From VXMO01 sp965205915 (lineage in GTDB: Bacteria > Chloroflexota > Dehalococcoidia > UBA6926), in the NCBI GenBank assembly GCA_965205915.1, contig OZ242191.1, positions 744,001-808,000 of the forward strand: 64,000 bases of DNA, written 5' to 3'. Below, piece by piece: positions 18,318-26,162 of this stretch. Made by a program: the position numbers and the translations under genes. Position 1 is the stretch's first letter. Every line of letters starts with the position of its first letter. The notes beneath the pieces are model-generated. The model searched no databases. It was given only the letters and a program-made list of their open reading frames with translations, and was not told the origin of the DNA.

Positions 18318-18443
18318 ATTTGGCGCGTTTCTGTACGTGAATGAAACACACTTGTAGTCAGAATTGTACTCAGTTCGGCGCGACTGTGGTTATGGGTTCG
18401 GCGCTGGCCGAGCCTGAGACAACGAACACAGGAGGCGCGGGTT
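18308..18443 (+). promoter_or_regulatory. Conserved leader of the second VWA lipoprotein gene / divergent promoter region
   Basis: This region matches the leader at 14066-14202 along its whole length and also carries the promoter of the divergent HTH-TPR gene. Its first bases include that gene's start codon (cat at 18315-18317). In the copy at 14066 the same place reads cga, so the start codon is lost there. The block aggaggcgc provides the ribosome site. Confidence 0.55.
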
Positions 18444-20087
18444 ATGCGAACGACATTGATAGCACTGATTGTGCTGATGGCCCTAGTGGTCACGGCGGCG
18501 GGGTGTTCGGCGGGCGAGGATGTGGGCGACGAGCGTGAGTACTATGCCGAACCCACCGCCACAGCCCTTTCGATTATGAGTTCATCCAGTTCGTCTCAAG
18601 GCGACTTCTTAAACGACCCAAGTGATGGCGCGTCCGCACCACTCTCGGCGCAGGATGAGGGATTTAACCAGATTGGCGGCTCCGCGACGGTTAATGATGA
18701 GCCGTATGACCTGACGTTCTTCCAAAGCTACGGGGTCAATCCATTCATCGATACGGAGGATGACCGGTATTCGACGTTCGCGATGGACGTGGATACAGCC
18801 TCATACGTCGTGACGCGCACGTTCCTCACTGACGGCTACATGCCGGATCGGGATTCGGTGCGGGTTGAGGAGTTCGTCAACTACTTCGAGCAGGACTACG
18901 AGGCGCCGGAGGAGGGCGCGTTCAGCATCACCATCGACGGCTCGCCTTCGCAGTTTGGCCTGGATACACACCACATGATCCGCGTGGGACTTCAGGGGAA
19001 GACCATCGCCGATGAGGATCGCAAGGACGCGACGCTCATCTTCACGATTGACGTATCCGGCTCGATGGACCGGCAGGACCGGCTCGGCCTCGTCAAGCGT
19101 TCCCTGAATCTGTTGGTGGATGAGCTCCGTGACGCGGACAAGGTGGGTATCGTCATCTACGGCAGCACCGGCCGCATCCACCTGGAACCCACCAGCGGCG
19201 AGAACAAGCGGTCAATCAAGAGCGCCATCGATCGCCTGCAGTCGGGCGGCTCCACATACGTCCAGCAGGGCCTGGAACTAGCGTATCGAATGGCCGCGGA
19301 TGAGGCCGACCCTGAGAGGATCACCCGTGTGATCGTGTTGTCAGACGGCGTGGCGAATGTCGGTTCCACGGGCTCTGAGTCGATCCTGGCAACAATCAAG
19401 GACTACGTGGACGAGGGCGTCACGCTGACGACAGTCGGCTTCGGCATGGGCAACTACAACGACGTGCTGATGGAGCAGCTGGCGAACGACGGCAACGGCA
19501 CGTACCACTACGTGGACACGTTGGCAGAGGCAAGGCGGCTGTTCGTCGAGAATCTGACGGGGACGCTTCAATACATCGCACAGGACGCGAAAATCCAGGT
19601 GGAGTTTGATGGGGAAACTGTGCGGAGCTACCGGCTGCTGGGCTACGAGAATCGCGACGTGGCGGACGAGGATTTCCGCAACGATGAGGTTGACGCCGGC
19701 GAGGTTGGCGCGGGACACACGGTGACGGCGCTGTACGAAATCAAGATCAATGACGATGTTACGGATGACGACACCCTGGCCACGGTGCGGGTTCGCTACG
19801 AGGACCCGGACTCGGGTGAGGTGAGCGAGATTTCCCAGACCGTCACGAAGGGTGACCTCTCCACCGAATTTATTGAAGCTCCTGCGCGGTATCAGCTTTC
19901 CGCAGTGGTCGCCGAATTTGCCGAACTCCTGCGCCAGAGCTACTGGGCGCGTGAAGGAAGTCTGAGCGACGTCGAGACGGAGGCGGATCGGTTGCGCCGA
20001 ATACTCCCCGATGATTCGGACGTGGCCGAGTTTGCCGACCTGGCCTCGATGGCCGCTCGCATCCATCGCGCGGACGCCGGTAGCTGA
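18444..20087 (+). CDS. YfbK-like VWA-domain lipoprotein
   Basis: 547 residues. The lipoprotein signal ends VTAAGC with Cys21 as lipid site. After a linker comes the canonical YfbK N-terminal motif (FAMDVDTASYVVTRTFLTDG, DSVRVEEFVNYF) and a VWA domain with DVSGS at 203-207, VIVLSDGVANVG and TVGFGMGNYNDVLMEQLA. The C-terminal part (YRLLGYENRDVADEDFRNDEVDAGE) matches the YfbK C-terminal domain. It is closer to ordinary bacterial YfbK than the two proteins upstream. Function of YfbK proteins is poorly known; here the neighbours (ECF sigma, HTH-TPR regulator) suggest an envelope stress or surface-sensing role. Confidence 0.88.
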   Translation: MRTTLIALIVLMALVVTAAGCSAGEDVGDEREYYAEPTATALSIMSSSSSSQGDFLNDPSDGASAPLSAQDEGFNQIGGSATVNDEPYDLTFFQSYGVNPFIDTEDDRYSTFAMDVDTASYVVTRTFLTDGYMPDRDSVRVEEFVNYFEQDYEAPEEGAFSITIDGSPSQFGLDTHHMIRVGLQGKTIADEDRKDATLIFTIDVSGSMDRQDRLGLVKRSLNLLVDELRDADKVGIVIYGSTGRIHLEPTSGENKRSIKSAIDRLQSGGSTYVQQGLELAYRMAADEADPERITRVIVLSDGVANVGSTGSESILATIKDYVDEGVTLTTVGFGMGNYNDVLMEQLANDGNGTYHYVDTLAEARRLFVENLTGTLQYIAQDAKIQVEFDGETVRSYRLLGYENRDVADEDFRNDEVDAGEVGAGHTVTALYEIKINDDVTDDDTLATVRVRYEDPDSGEVSEISQTVTKGDLSTEFIEAPARYQLSAVVAEFAELLRQSYWAREGSLSDVETEADRLRRILPDDSDVAEFADLASMAARIHRADAGS

Positions 20088-20181
20088 TTGGATCGCGCGC
20101 GGGGTTATTCCCCGGTGCGTGGTCGGGCCGGAGTGCTCCCAAAATAGTCCGCCGCATTCCGGCATTGCGACACCGGGGAAG

Positions 20182-20230
20182 AGGGAACATCGCCCGTCCT
20201 GCCAACATGGTAGGGCGGGCGATGTTCCCT
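20182..20230 (+). terminator. Hairpin, probable terminator after the VWA cluster
   Basis: Long inverted repeat agggaacatcgcccg ... cgggcgatgttccct with inner tcctgcca/tggtaggg pairing. No T run follows, so termination strength is uncertain. Its core resembles the other two VWA terminators. Confidence 0.55.
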
Positions 20231-20262
20231 GTGTCAAGGTGGTAGGAAATGAGGGTTTGTCG

Positions 20263-20292
20263 TTGACATGGCAAAGGCGTGGATGCTACGTT
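20263..20292 (+). promoter_or_regulatory. Sigma-70-like promoter of the first DUF35/thiolase pair
   Basis: TTGACA at 20263-20268, an 18-base spacer, then tacgtt as a weak -10. The duplicated pair downstream has the same layout at 22292-22321. Confidence 0.45.
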
Positions 20293-20326
20293 TCGACGGC
20301 AATAGAAGGGTGCTAAGGGGGTAACA

Positions 20327-20755
20327 ATGGCACGACCGATAGTTCCCGTCCCGGATCCGGCAACGCAGCCGTTCTGGGACGCATGTAATGAGGGCAAGCT
20401 CATCGTCCAGTACTGCTCGATGTGCGACCGACGGCAGTATCCGCCTGAGGCGGTTTGCCGCGATTGTGGTTTCAATTTCCATCTGACTTGGGAGGAGACC
20501 AGTGGCCGCGCGAATATCGTCGGCTACTCGATCACCTACGATTCTCGCCTGGTTCAGTGGCATTCGTTGCAGCCTTTCCTCAACGTCATCGTGGCGCTTG
20601 AGGAAGATGCGGTAATCAACTTCCACACAAACATGATTGATGATTTCGGCTCGAACCTGGCCGAGGAGCCCGATATTCCCATCGGCGCGACCTGCGAGGT
20701 TCAGTTCGTCGAAGCAGAGCCGGGCCGAATGATCCCGGAGTGGAAGCTCGCCTAA
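20327..20755 (+). CDS. DUF35 zinc-ribbon/OB-fold protein, copy 1
   Basis: 142 residues. The rubredoxin-like zinc ribbon has paired cysteines in YCSMC and CRDC (about residues 29-47), followed by an OB-fold (GYSITYDSRLVQW, PFLNVIVALEE, CEVQFVEAE). DUF35 proteins act as partners of thiolase-like enzymes, stabilising them and contacting acyl-CoA substrates, as in archaeal acetoacetyl-CoA thiolase/HMG-CoA synthase complexes and in steroid-degrading Ltp2 aldolases. The thiolase-like partner starts 60 bases downstream. A near-identical copy is at 22365-22793. Confidence 0.88.
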   Translation: MARPIVPVPDPATQPFWDACNEGKLIVQYCSMCDRRQYPPEAVCRDCGFNFHLTWEETSGRANIVGYSITYDSRLVQWHSLQPFLNVIVALEEDAVINFHTNMIDDFGSNLAEEPDIPIGATCEVQFVEAEPGRMIPEWKLA

Positions 20756-20815
20756 AAGGCGCAAGGTGTGGCCGCGCGGTTGCGCGGCGCAGACAACAGA
20801 AAGGAACACACGCAT

Positions 20816-22105
20816 ATGGCACGTGAAGTCAACTGGGAACGAAATCACGATCCCGTCGGTATCTGGTCCGGTCGGAGCAAGGCGGCTCTCATCGCGCGTG
20901 GTCACTCTCCGACGGAACGCCGCTGGGACGGCGAGTCCATGGACACGACCCTCGGCGCGTACATGATGATCGCGGTACAGAACGCGCTGGACGACGCCGG
21001 CATCACCGTTGATGACGTTGACGGCATCATCGGCTCCGCAGGCGGACAGCCCGGCGGCGCGCCGCTGAGCGATGTATGGGCGCCGCGCCCGTTCTTTGAT
21101 CCGCCCTACGACTCGGAGGACGGCCTGACGCACGTCACCGGCCAGTGGACCCGCCAACAGATGGGCTTCAAGAACATCAGGTACATCAACAACCATGGCG
21201 ATCCCATCTGGAACCTCATCGGCCAGGCCGCGCAGGCCATCGCCGACGGGCGCGCAGAGACCGTGGTGGTGACGTATCCGAACGGCAACCTGCCCGGGCG
21301 CTACCACCAGGATCCCACCAACGAGGCGCGCGGCCCGGCCGTGTGGCCGAACACGTGGGGCTGGGGCCTCTCCGGTCAGGGATTCACGTTCAACCAGTAC
21401 TGCCAGAAGTACGGCACGAACCATGACCGCATGGCCCCGTTTGTTGTGCAGGAGCGCAAGAACGGCCTCCTCTGGGAGCACAGCTACTACGCGCAGCATG
21501 AGCCGGGTGAGTTTACCGAAGAGGACTACCTCAACGGTCGCATGATCGCCCGCGACCTCAGCATCTTCGACTGCGACCGTCCGGTGTTGGCAGCTGCGGC
21601 GTACGTCATGACGACGGCTGAGCGCGCCGCGGATCTGAAGCAGACGCCGGTCTACATCTGGGATCACACGGAGAGCATGTTCTCCGCGCGCAGCCTGGTG
21701 CAGACCATCGACGACACCGAAGAGTGGACGGACATTCAGGCCCAGCGGTCCTACAACGGCTCGGGCATCACGGCGGACGACATCGATGTGTTCGCGCCGT
21801 ATGACGGTTTCGCGGTGTTCACGCAGTACTACATCGAGGCGTTCGGTTGGCGCGGCGTCAAGCGCGGCGAAGCGCATGACTTCTACGCCGGTGACATCAG
21901 CCTCAAGGGTCCGAACCCGCTGAACTCCGGCGGTGGAAACATGGGCACCGGCCGCATGCGGACAGTGTTCATAACCGATCCGCTGGAGCAGCTGCAGGGC
22001 CGCGCAGGCGAGCGGCAGATCACAGGGCGAGCCGAGATTGCGGTGAGCCACGGTGTGCTGCCGGTCACGGCTGGCACCGTTGTGATGAGCACGAACCCCG
22101 GCTAG
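20816..22105 (+). CDS. Thiolase-like protein without catalytic cysteine (Ltp2-like), copy 1
   Basis: 429 residues from the ATG at 20816, which has aaagga upstream; the 16-codon extension from 20768 is unlikely. Thiolase-fold phrases are YMMIAVQNALDDAGITVDDVDGIIGSAGG and IGQAAQAIADGRAETVVVTYP. The Cys normally found before the central helix is absent (INNHGDPIWN). The C-terminal Gly-rich loop is NSGGGNMGTGRM, without GHP. Tyr in FAPYDGFAVF is at the place where Ltp2-type retro-aldolases have a catalytic Tyr. With its DUF35 partner it may form a heteromeric aldolase or acyl-CoA enzyme; the substrate is unknown. Confidence 0.8.
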   Translation: MAREVNWERNHDPVGIWSGRSKAALIARGHSPTERRWDGESMDTTLGAYMMIAVQNALDDAGITVDDVDGIIGSAGGQPGGAPLSDVWAPRPFFDPPYDSEDGLTHVTGQWTRQQMGFKNIRYINNHGDPIWNLIGQAAQAIADGRAETVVVTYPNGNLPGRYHQDPTNEARGPAVWPNTWGWGLSGQGFTFNQYCQKYGTNHDRMAPFVVQERKNGLLWEHSYYAQHEPGEFTEEDYLNGRMIARDLSIFDCDRPVLAAAAYVMTTAERAADLKQTPVYIWDHTESMFSARSLVQTIDDTEEWTDIQAQRSYNGSGITADDIDVFAPYDGFAVFTQYYIEAFGWRGVKRGEAHDFYAGDISLKGPNPLNSGGGNMGTGRMRTVFITDPLEQLQGRAGERQITGRAEIAVSHGVLPVTAGTVVMSTNPG

Positions 22106-22129
22106 TTCAACCGGATAAAGTACGGGCAG

Positions 22130-22168
22130 AAATGGCCCCCGCCGGTCGGCGGGGGCCATTTATTTTTG
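22130..22168 (+). terminator. Intrinsic terminator after the first pair
   Basis: Perfect stem aaatggcccccgcc / ggcgggggccattt with a four-base loop, then tatttttg. It separates the two duplicated operons. Confidence 0.9.
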
Positions 22169-22291
22169 TGTGCGAGTCAAAAACCTGTTTCATAGTTGCC
22201 AGATTATGTAGATACAAGTGGCGGGGCTAGTGGCAAACATATACGCGTATTCTAATATTTCTATATACGAATTACGTGGCCACGCGCTGCG

Positions 22292-22321
22292 TTGACATGC
22301 GCTCGGACGCCGTGCTATTGT
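22292..22321 (+). promoter_or_regulatory. Sigma-70-like promoter of the second DUF35/thiolase pair
   Basis: TTGACA at 22292-22297, 18-base spacer, tattgt at 22316-22321. The stretch upstream (about 22180-22270) is clearly AT-rich compared with its surroundings and may act as an UP element. A gggggag ribosome site precedes the gene. Confidence 0.5.
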
Positions 22322-22364
22322 CCGCACTGACTACCAATAGTCAATACAAGAGTGGGGGGAGAAA

Positions 22365-22793
22365 ATGGCACGACCGATAGTACCTGTCCCGGATCCGGCG
22401 ACGCAGCCGTTCTGGGACGCATGTAATGAGGGCAAGCTCATCGTCCAGTACTGCTCGATGTGCGACCGACGGCAGTATCCGCCTGAGGCGGTATGCCGCG
22501 ATTGTGGCTTCAACTTCCATCTGAGCTGGCAGGAGACCAGTGGCCGCGCGAATATCGTCGGCTACTCGATCACGTATGATTCCCGCCTGGTTCAGTGGCA
22601 TCCGTTGCAGCCTTTCCTCAACGTCATCGTGGCGCTTGAGGAAGATCCGATAATCAACTTCCACACAAACCTCATTGATGACTTCGGCTCGAACCTGGCC
22701 GAGGAGCCCGATATTCCCATCGGCGCGACCTGCGAGGTTCAGTTCGTCGAAGCAGAGACCGGCCGTATGATTCCGGAGTGGAAGCTCGCCTAA
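22365..22793 (+). CDS. DUF35 zinc-ribbon/OB-fold protein, copy 2
   Basis: 142 residues, differing from the copy at 20327 at only a handful of positions (for example LSWQETS for LTWEETS and HPLQPF for HSLQPF). The four zinc-ribbon cysteines and the OB-fold are intact, so both copies appear functional. It is followed by its own thiolase-like partner 59 bases downstream. The strong match at protein and DNA level marks a recent tandem duplication of the two-gene operon. Confidence 0.88.
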   Translation: MARPIVPVPDPATQPFWDACNEGKLIVQYCSMCDRRQYPPEAVCRDCGFNFHLSWQETSGRANIVGYSITYDSRLVQWHPLQPFLNVIVALEEDPIINFHTNLIDDFGSNLAEEPDIPIGATCEVQFVEAETGRMIPEWKLA

Positions 22794-22852
22794 GACGCAT
22801 AGTGCGTTGAGCAGACGAGCGACACAGAACGGACAGAAAGGAACACACGCAG

Positions 22853-24142
22853 ATGGCACGTGAAGTCAACTGGGAACGAAATCACGATCCGGTCGGCCTT
22901 TGGTCAGGTCGTGGCAAGGCGGCTCTTGTCGCCCGAGGCCACTCCCCGACGGAACGCCGCTGGGACGGCGAGTCCATGGACAAGACCTTGGGCGCGTACA
23001 TGATGATTGCGGTACAGAACGCGCTGGACGACGCCGGCATTACGCTGGACGACGTCGATGGCATCGTCGGCTCCGCAGGCGGCCAGGGCAATGGCCAGCC
23101 CCTGAGCGACGTATGGGCGCCGCGCCCGTTCTTTGATCCGCCTTACGACTCGGAGGACGGCCTGACACACGTCACCGGCCAATGGCTTCGCCAACAGATG
23201 GGCTTTAAGAACATCAATTACATCAACAACCACGGCGATCCCATCTGGAACCTCATCGGCCAGGCCGCGCAGGCCGTTGCCGATGGGCGCGCAGAAGTTG
23301 TGGTCGTCACCTACCCGAACGGCAACCTGCCCGGGCGGTATCACCAGGATCCGTCCAACCAGGCGCGAGGCCCGATGGTGTGGCCGAACACGTGGGGCTG
23401 GGGCCTCTCCGGTCAGGGTTTCACGTTCAACCAGTACTGCCAGAAGTACGGCACGAACCATGACCGCATGGCCCCGTTTGTCGTACAGGAGCGGAAGAAC
23501 GGCCTGCTGTGGCCTCACAGCTACTACGCGCAGCATGAGCCCGGCGAGTTTACCGAAGAGGACTACCTCAACGGTCGCATGATCGCCCGAGACCTCAGCA
23601 TCTTCGACTGCGACCGCCCGGTGTTGGCGGCAGCGGCGTACGTTGTGGCCTCGGCCGAGCGCGCCAAGAGCATGAAGCAGAAGCCTGTGTACGTCCTTGA
23701 CCACACGCAGAGCGGCTTCCAGCCTCGGAGCCTCGTCCAGACCATCGATGACACTGAGGAATGGACGGACATCCAGGCGCAGCGGTCGTACAACGGCTCG
23801 GGCCTCAAGCCTGAGGACATCGACATCTTCGCGCCGTACGACGGCTTCGCGGTGTTCACGCAGTACTTCCTTGAGGCGTTCGGTTGGCGCGGCGTCAAGC
23901 GCGGTGAGGCGCATGACTTCTACGCCGACGACATCAGCCTGAAGGGTCCGAATCCGCTGAACTCCGGCGGTGGCAACATGGGCACCGGCCGCATGCGGAC
24001 AGTGTTCATCACCGATCCGTTGGAGCAGCTGCAGGGCCGCGCAGGCGACCGGCAGGTCACGACCAAGGCGGAGGTCGCTGTGACGCACGGCGTCCTGCCC
24101 GTCTCGGCGGGCACGCTCGCCTTGTCCACTTCACCTGACTAG
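22853..24142 (+). CDS. Thiolase-like protein without catalytic cysteine (Ltp2-like), copy 2
   Basis: 429 residues, the same length as copy 1. The N-terminal third and the C-terminal third are almost identical to copy 1. Differences cluster in the middle (VVASAERAKSMKQKPVYVLDHTQSGFQPRS versus VMTTAERAADLKQTPVYIWDHTESMFSARS), which may be the substrate-facing part. It has the same missing Cys (INNHGDPIWN) and the same NSGGGNMGTGRM loop. It has its own promoter and terminator, so the two pairs can be expressed independently. Confidence 0.8.
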   Translation: MAREVNWERNHDPVGLWSGRGKAALVARGHSPTERRWDGESMDKTLGAYMMIAVQNALDDAGITLDDVDGIVGSAGGQGNGQPLSDVWAPRPFFDPPYDSEDGLTHVTGQWLRQQMGFKNINYINNHGDPIWNLIGQAAQAVADGRAEVVVVTYPNGNLPGRYHQDPSNQARGPMVWPNTWGWGLSGQGFTFNQYCQKYGTNHDRMAPFVVQERKNGLLWPHSYYAQHEPGEFTEEDYLNGRMIARDLSIFDCDRPVLAAAAYVVASAERAKSMKQKPVYVLDHTQSGFQPRSLVQTIDDTEEWTDIQAQRSYNGSGLKPEDIDIFAPYDGFAVFTQYFLEAFGWRGVKRGEAHDFYADDISLKGPNPLNSGGGNMGTGRMRTVFITDPLEQLQGRAGDRQVTTKAEVAVTHGVLPVSAGTLALSTSPD

Positions 24143-24170
24143 GGACTTCTGTCATAATACGGGAGTCATG

Positions 24171-24206
24171 ACGTAACTCCCTGCCGGCTCCGGCAGGGAG
24201 TTACGT
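24171..24206 (+). terminator. Hairpin terminator after the second pair
   Basis: Perfect inverted repeat acgtaactccctgccgg / ccggcagggagttacgt with a very short loop. Only a short T/C tail (tcct) follows. Confidence 0.7.
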
Positions 24207-24234
24207 TCCTATCAACCAGCATGAGGAGTGACGC

Positions 24235-24615
24235 ATGGTGATTGTTCTGAGCTTTGACATCGACGGAACCCTGGAGCTAGGGGATCCGCCGGGCGGAGTC
24301 ACGACGGATATGGTCCGCAAGGCACATGAGGTGGGTTTTATCATTGGCAGTTGCTCAGACAAGCCGCTGAGCGTGCAACGCAAGATTTGGCAAGATATGG
24401 AACTCACTCCCGCATTTGTCTCCGCCAAGCATCAGCTCGGCAAGGTCAAGCGCGAGAATCCTGCGGACGCCTATTACCACATGGGCGATCGGGACACGGA
24501 TTACCTGGCCGCGAAAGACAACAATTTCGGTTTCTGGTGGGCCCACGAGGCCGCAGAACAGCCGTGGCTGGAGTTCGACATGGTCAACCACGAGCAGATC
24601 CCCATTTCGACGTAG
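24235..24615 (+). CDS. Small HAD-superfamily phosphatase-like protein
   Basis: 126 residues, short for a HAD protein and without a cap domain. Motif I is FDIDGT (Asp8 and Asp10). Motif II is probably GSCSD. A conserved Lys is expected around KRENP, and motif IV is GDRDTDYLAA. The set supports Mg-dependent phosphohydrolase chemistry on an unknown substrate. The ribosome site gagg lies before the ATG. It stands alone between two hairpin terminators. Confidence 0.7.
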   Translation: MVIVLSFDIDGTLELGDPPGGVTTDMVRKAHEVGFIIGSCSDKPLSVQRKIWQDMELTPAFVSAKHQLGKVKRENPADAYYHMGDRDTDYLAAKDNNFGFWWAHEAAEQPWLEFDMVNHEQIPIST

Positions 24616-24636
24616 ACGAGTCTACTGACAGTTAGG

Positions 24637-24669
24637 CGCCACACCTATCCGGGTGTGGCGTTCTTCTTT
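24637..24669 (+). terminator. Intrinsic terminator after the HAD gene
   Basis: Stem cgccacacc / ggtgtggcg with a six-base loop, then ttcttcttt. Confidence 0.85.
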
Positions 24670-24714
24670 AATGGCGCGGAATGAGCGGCGCGCGGTTTGG
24701 TTGCGCAATGGAGG

Positions 24715-24890
24715 TCCAGATTCCCGCATTCGCGGGAATGACGGCAGGGCGCGGTCAGGTCTGGTTGGGGAGTGAGACGACGGCTAGGTCTGGTTGGGGA
24801 GTAGGGCGACCTGGTTTAGGTTCGGTTGGGCGGAAGGGTGATCTGGTCAGGTCTGGTTGGGGGGTGGGGCGACCTTTAGGGGGATCAGGG
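24715..24890. repeat. Palindromic unit and G/T-rich tandem repeats
   Basis: The hairpin attcccgcattcgcgggaat is followed by three to four imperfect units built on ggtctggttggggagt (at about 24758, 24790 and 24852). The array runs into the 3' end of the gene at 24847-25251, whose last codons are made from it. Confidence 0.5.
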
Positions 24891-25251
24891 CGGCTTCGTG
24901 ACCACCAATGAGCCAAGAGACTTCGTAGTCGCCGTAATCGGGGAACCTCACGCCGTGCAGGCCGAGGGCCATGCGTTGGGTCGTGTACCGATAGCCGGCC
25001 GCCGGTCGTCCCACCTCGATTTCGGCCTTAAGCGGCGGCACAACCTCTCCCCCGTCAGCGTCAATGATATGAACTTCGATGGCCTTTGGGCCGGCCTCCA
25101 CCGGTCTGAACCGAAAAGCAGCGACAGTGTAGAACACCGGCCGGCTCGCGGGCAATTCCTTTGCGAAGATGGTATCGAATCCAATGCCAACAGCCGTCAG
25201 CTTGGCGGAGCTATCGGCGTAATCGCAGACAAAGGCAAACGAGACATCCAT
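24847..25251 (-). CDS. Hypothetical protein, DUF6941-like
   Basis: 134 residues. The opening MDVSFAFVCDYADSSAKLTAVGIGFDTIFA resembles DUF6941 proteins, which share a short N-terminal strand-loop of this form. The rest is strand-rich (FYTVAAFRFRPVEAG, IEVHIIDADG), like a small beta sandwich. Function is unknown. The C-terminal tail PPPNQT lies in the neighbouring tandem repeat, so it may have been extended by repeat growth. A tRNA-Pro gene lies just upstream on the same strand. Confidence 0.65.
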   Translation of the reverse strand: MDVSFAFVCDYADSSAKLTAVGIGFDTIFAKELPASRPVFYTVAAFRFRPVEAGPKAIEVHIIDADGGEVVPPLKAEIEVGRPAAGYRYTTQRMALGLHGVRFPDYGDYEVSWLIGGHEAALIPLKVAPPPNQT

Positions 25252-25296
25252 GGCTCATCCTCAATATGGAGATTAATACGTTCTTTCGGCAATGAA

Positions 25297-25373
25297 TGGT
25301 CGGGGTGCCCGGATTTGAACCGGGGGCCCCCTGCACCCCATGCAGGTGCGCTACCGGGCTGCGCTACACCCCG
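25297..25373 (-). tRNA. tRNA-Pro (anticodon GGG)
   Basis: On the minus strand the acceptor CGGGGTG pairs with CACCCCG. The anticodon stem is CCTGC/GCAGG with loop ATGGGGT, giving anticodon GGG. The T-arm is CCGGGTTC-like (CCCGGTTCAAATCCGGG). A discriminator A is followed by an encoded CCA, making 77 bases. Confidence 0.95.
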
Positions 25374-25447
25374 ACCGACGTTTGCGCATGATACTCGTGT
25401 GGCGCGTGGCGACGCAAGCGGTGGGAGTGACGGCGTAGGATAGTGCC

Positions 25448-26128
25448 ATGCGCATCCGTCAACTGCATTCATGGGATATTTCGCCAACAGAGGCGGTGGC
25501 GCTGCAACGCGAATTGGCGGGACAATTACGCATCAATCGCGGTCTGGCGGAAAGCGCCGTGCAGTCGATTGCGGGCGTTGACTTGTCGCCACCGGATGCG
25601 CAGACGGGCCTGGCACGGGGAGCGGTTGTCGTCGTGGCATGGCCATCTCTTGACGTCATCGAGGTTTCGACGGCGGAGGGCGTGGCCGATTTTCCGTATG
25701 TGCCGGGGCTGTTGTCTTTCAGGGAGGCGCCAATCCTGCTGGAGGCGTTGTCAGGTCTGCGGGGCACGCCGGATCTTGTGCTCGTCGATGGTCAAGGCAC
25801 GGCGCATCCACGTCGGTTTGGCATCGCGTGTCACCTGGGACTCGCGGTGGATGTCCCGATTGTCGGGTGTGCAAAGTCGAGGCTTGTAGGCGAACATGAG
25901 CAGCCCGGCGAGGAAAAGGGCGCATGGACGCCGCTGACGCACCGTGGAGATGTCATCGGCGCAGTCGTGCGGACGCGGACCGGCGTGAGACCCATCTACG
26001 TTTCACCGGGGAACAACATCGACCTTGAGTCATCGGTGCGGTGGGCGCTGGCCTGTTCGCCCCGGTATCGCATTCCCGTGCCGACGCGTTTGGCGCATCG
26101 CGCTGCCGCCGGGGAATCACTCCTGTAG
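25448..26128 (+). CDS. nfi: Endonuclease V (deoxyinosine 3' endonuclease)
   Basis: 226 residues, standard for the family. The catalytic metal ligands are visible: Asp45 in AGVDLS, Glu93 in PGLLSFREAP and Asp114 in LVDGQGTAHPRRFG. Further family signatures are CAKSRLVG, PIYVSPGNNIDLESS and YRIPVPTRLAH. The enzyme nicks DNA one base 3' to deoxyinosine arising from adenine deamination. It stands alone, 35 bases upstream of prfB. Confidence 0.97.
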   Translation: MRIRQLHSWDISPTEAVALQRELAGQLRINRGLAESAVQSIAGVDLSPPDAQTGLARGAVVVVAWPSLDVIEVSTAEGVADFPYVPGLLSFREAPILLEALSGLRGTPDLVLVDGQGTAHPRRFGIACHLGLAVDVPIVGCAKSRLVGEHEQPGEEKGAWTPLTHRGDVIGAVVRTRTGVRPIYVSPGNNIDLESSVRWALACSPRYRIPVPTRLAHRAAAGESLL

Positions 26129-26162
26129 AATTAATCTCACATGAGTTGGAGTTACTAAAGTG

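Noticed and set aside
20234..22159. 641-codon minus-strand frame opposite the first thiolase pair
   Set aside because: Antisense of well-supported DUF35 and thiolase-like genes; an equivalent frame opposite the second pair (22904-24088) shows it follows from codon bias.
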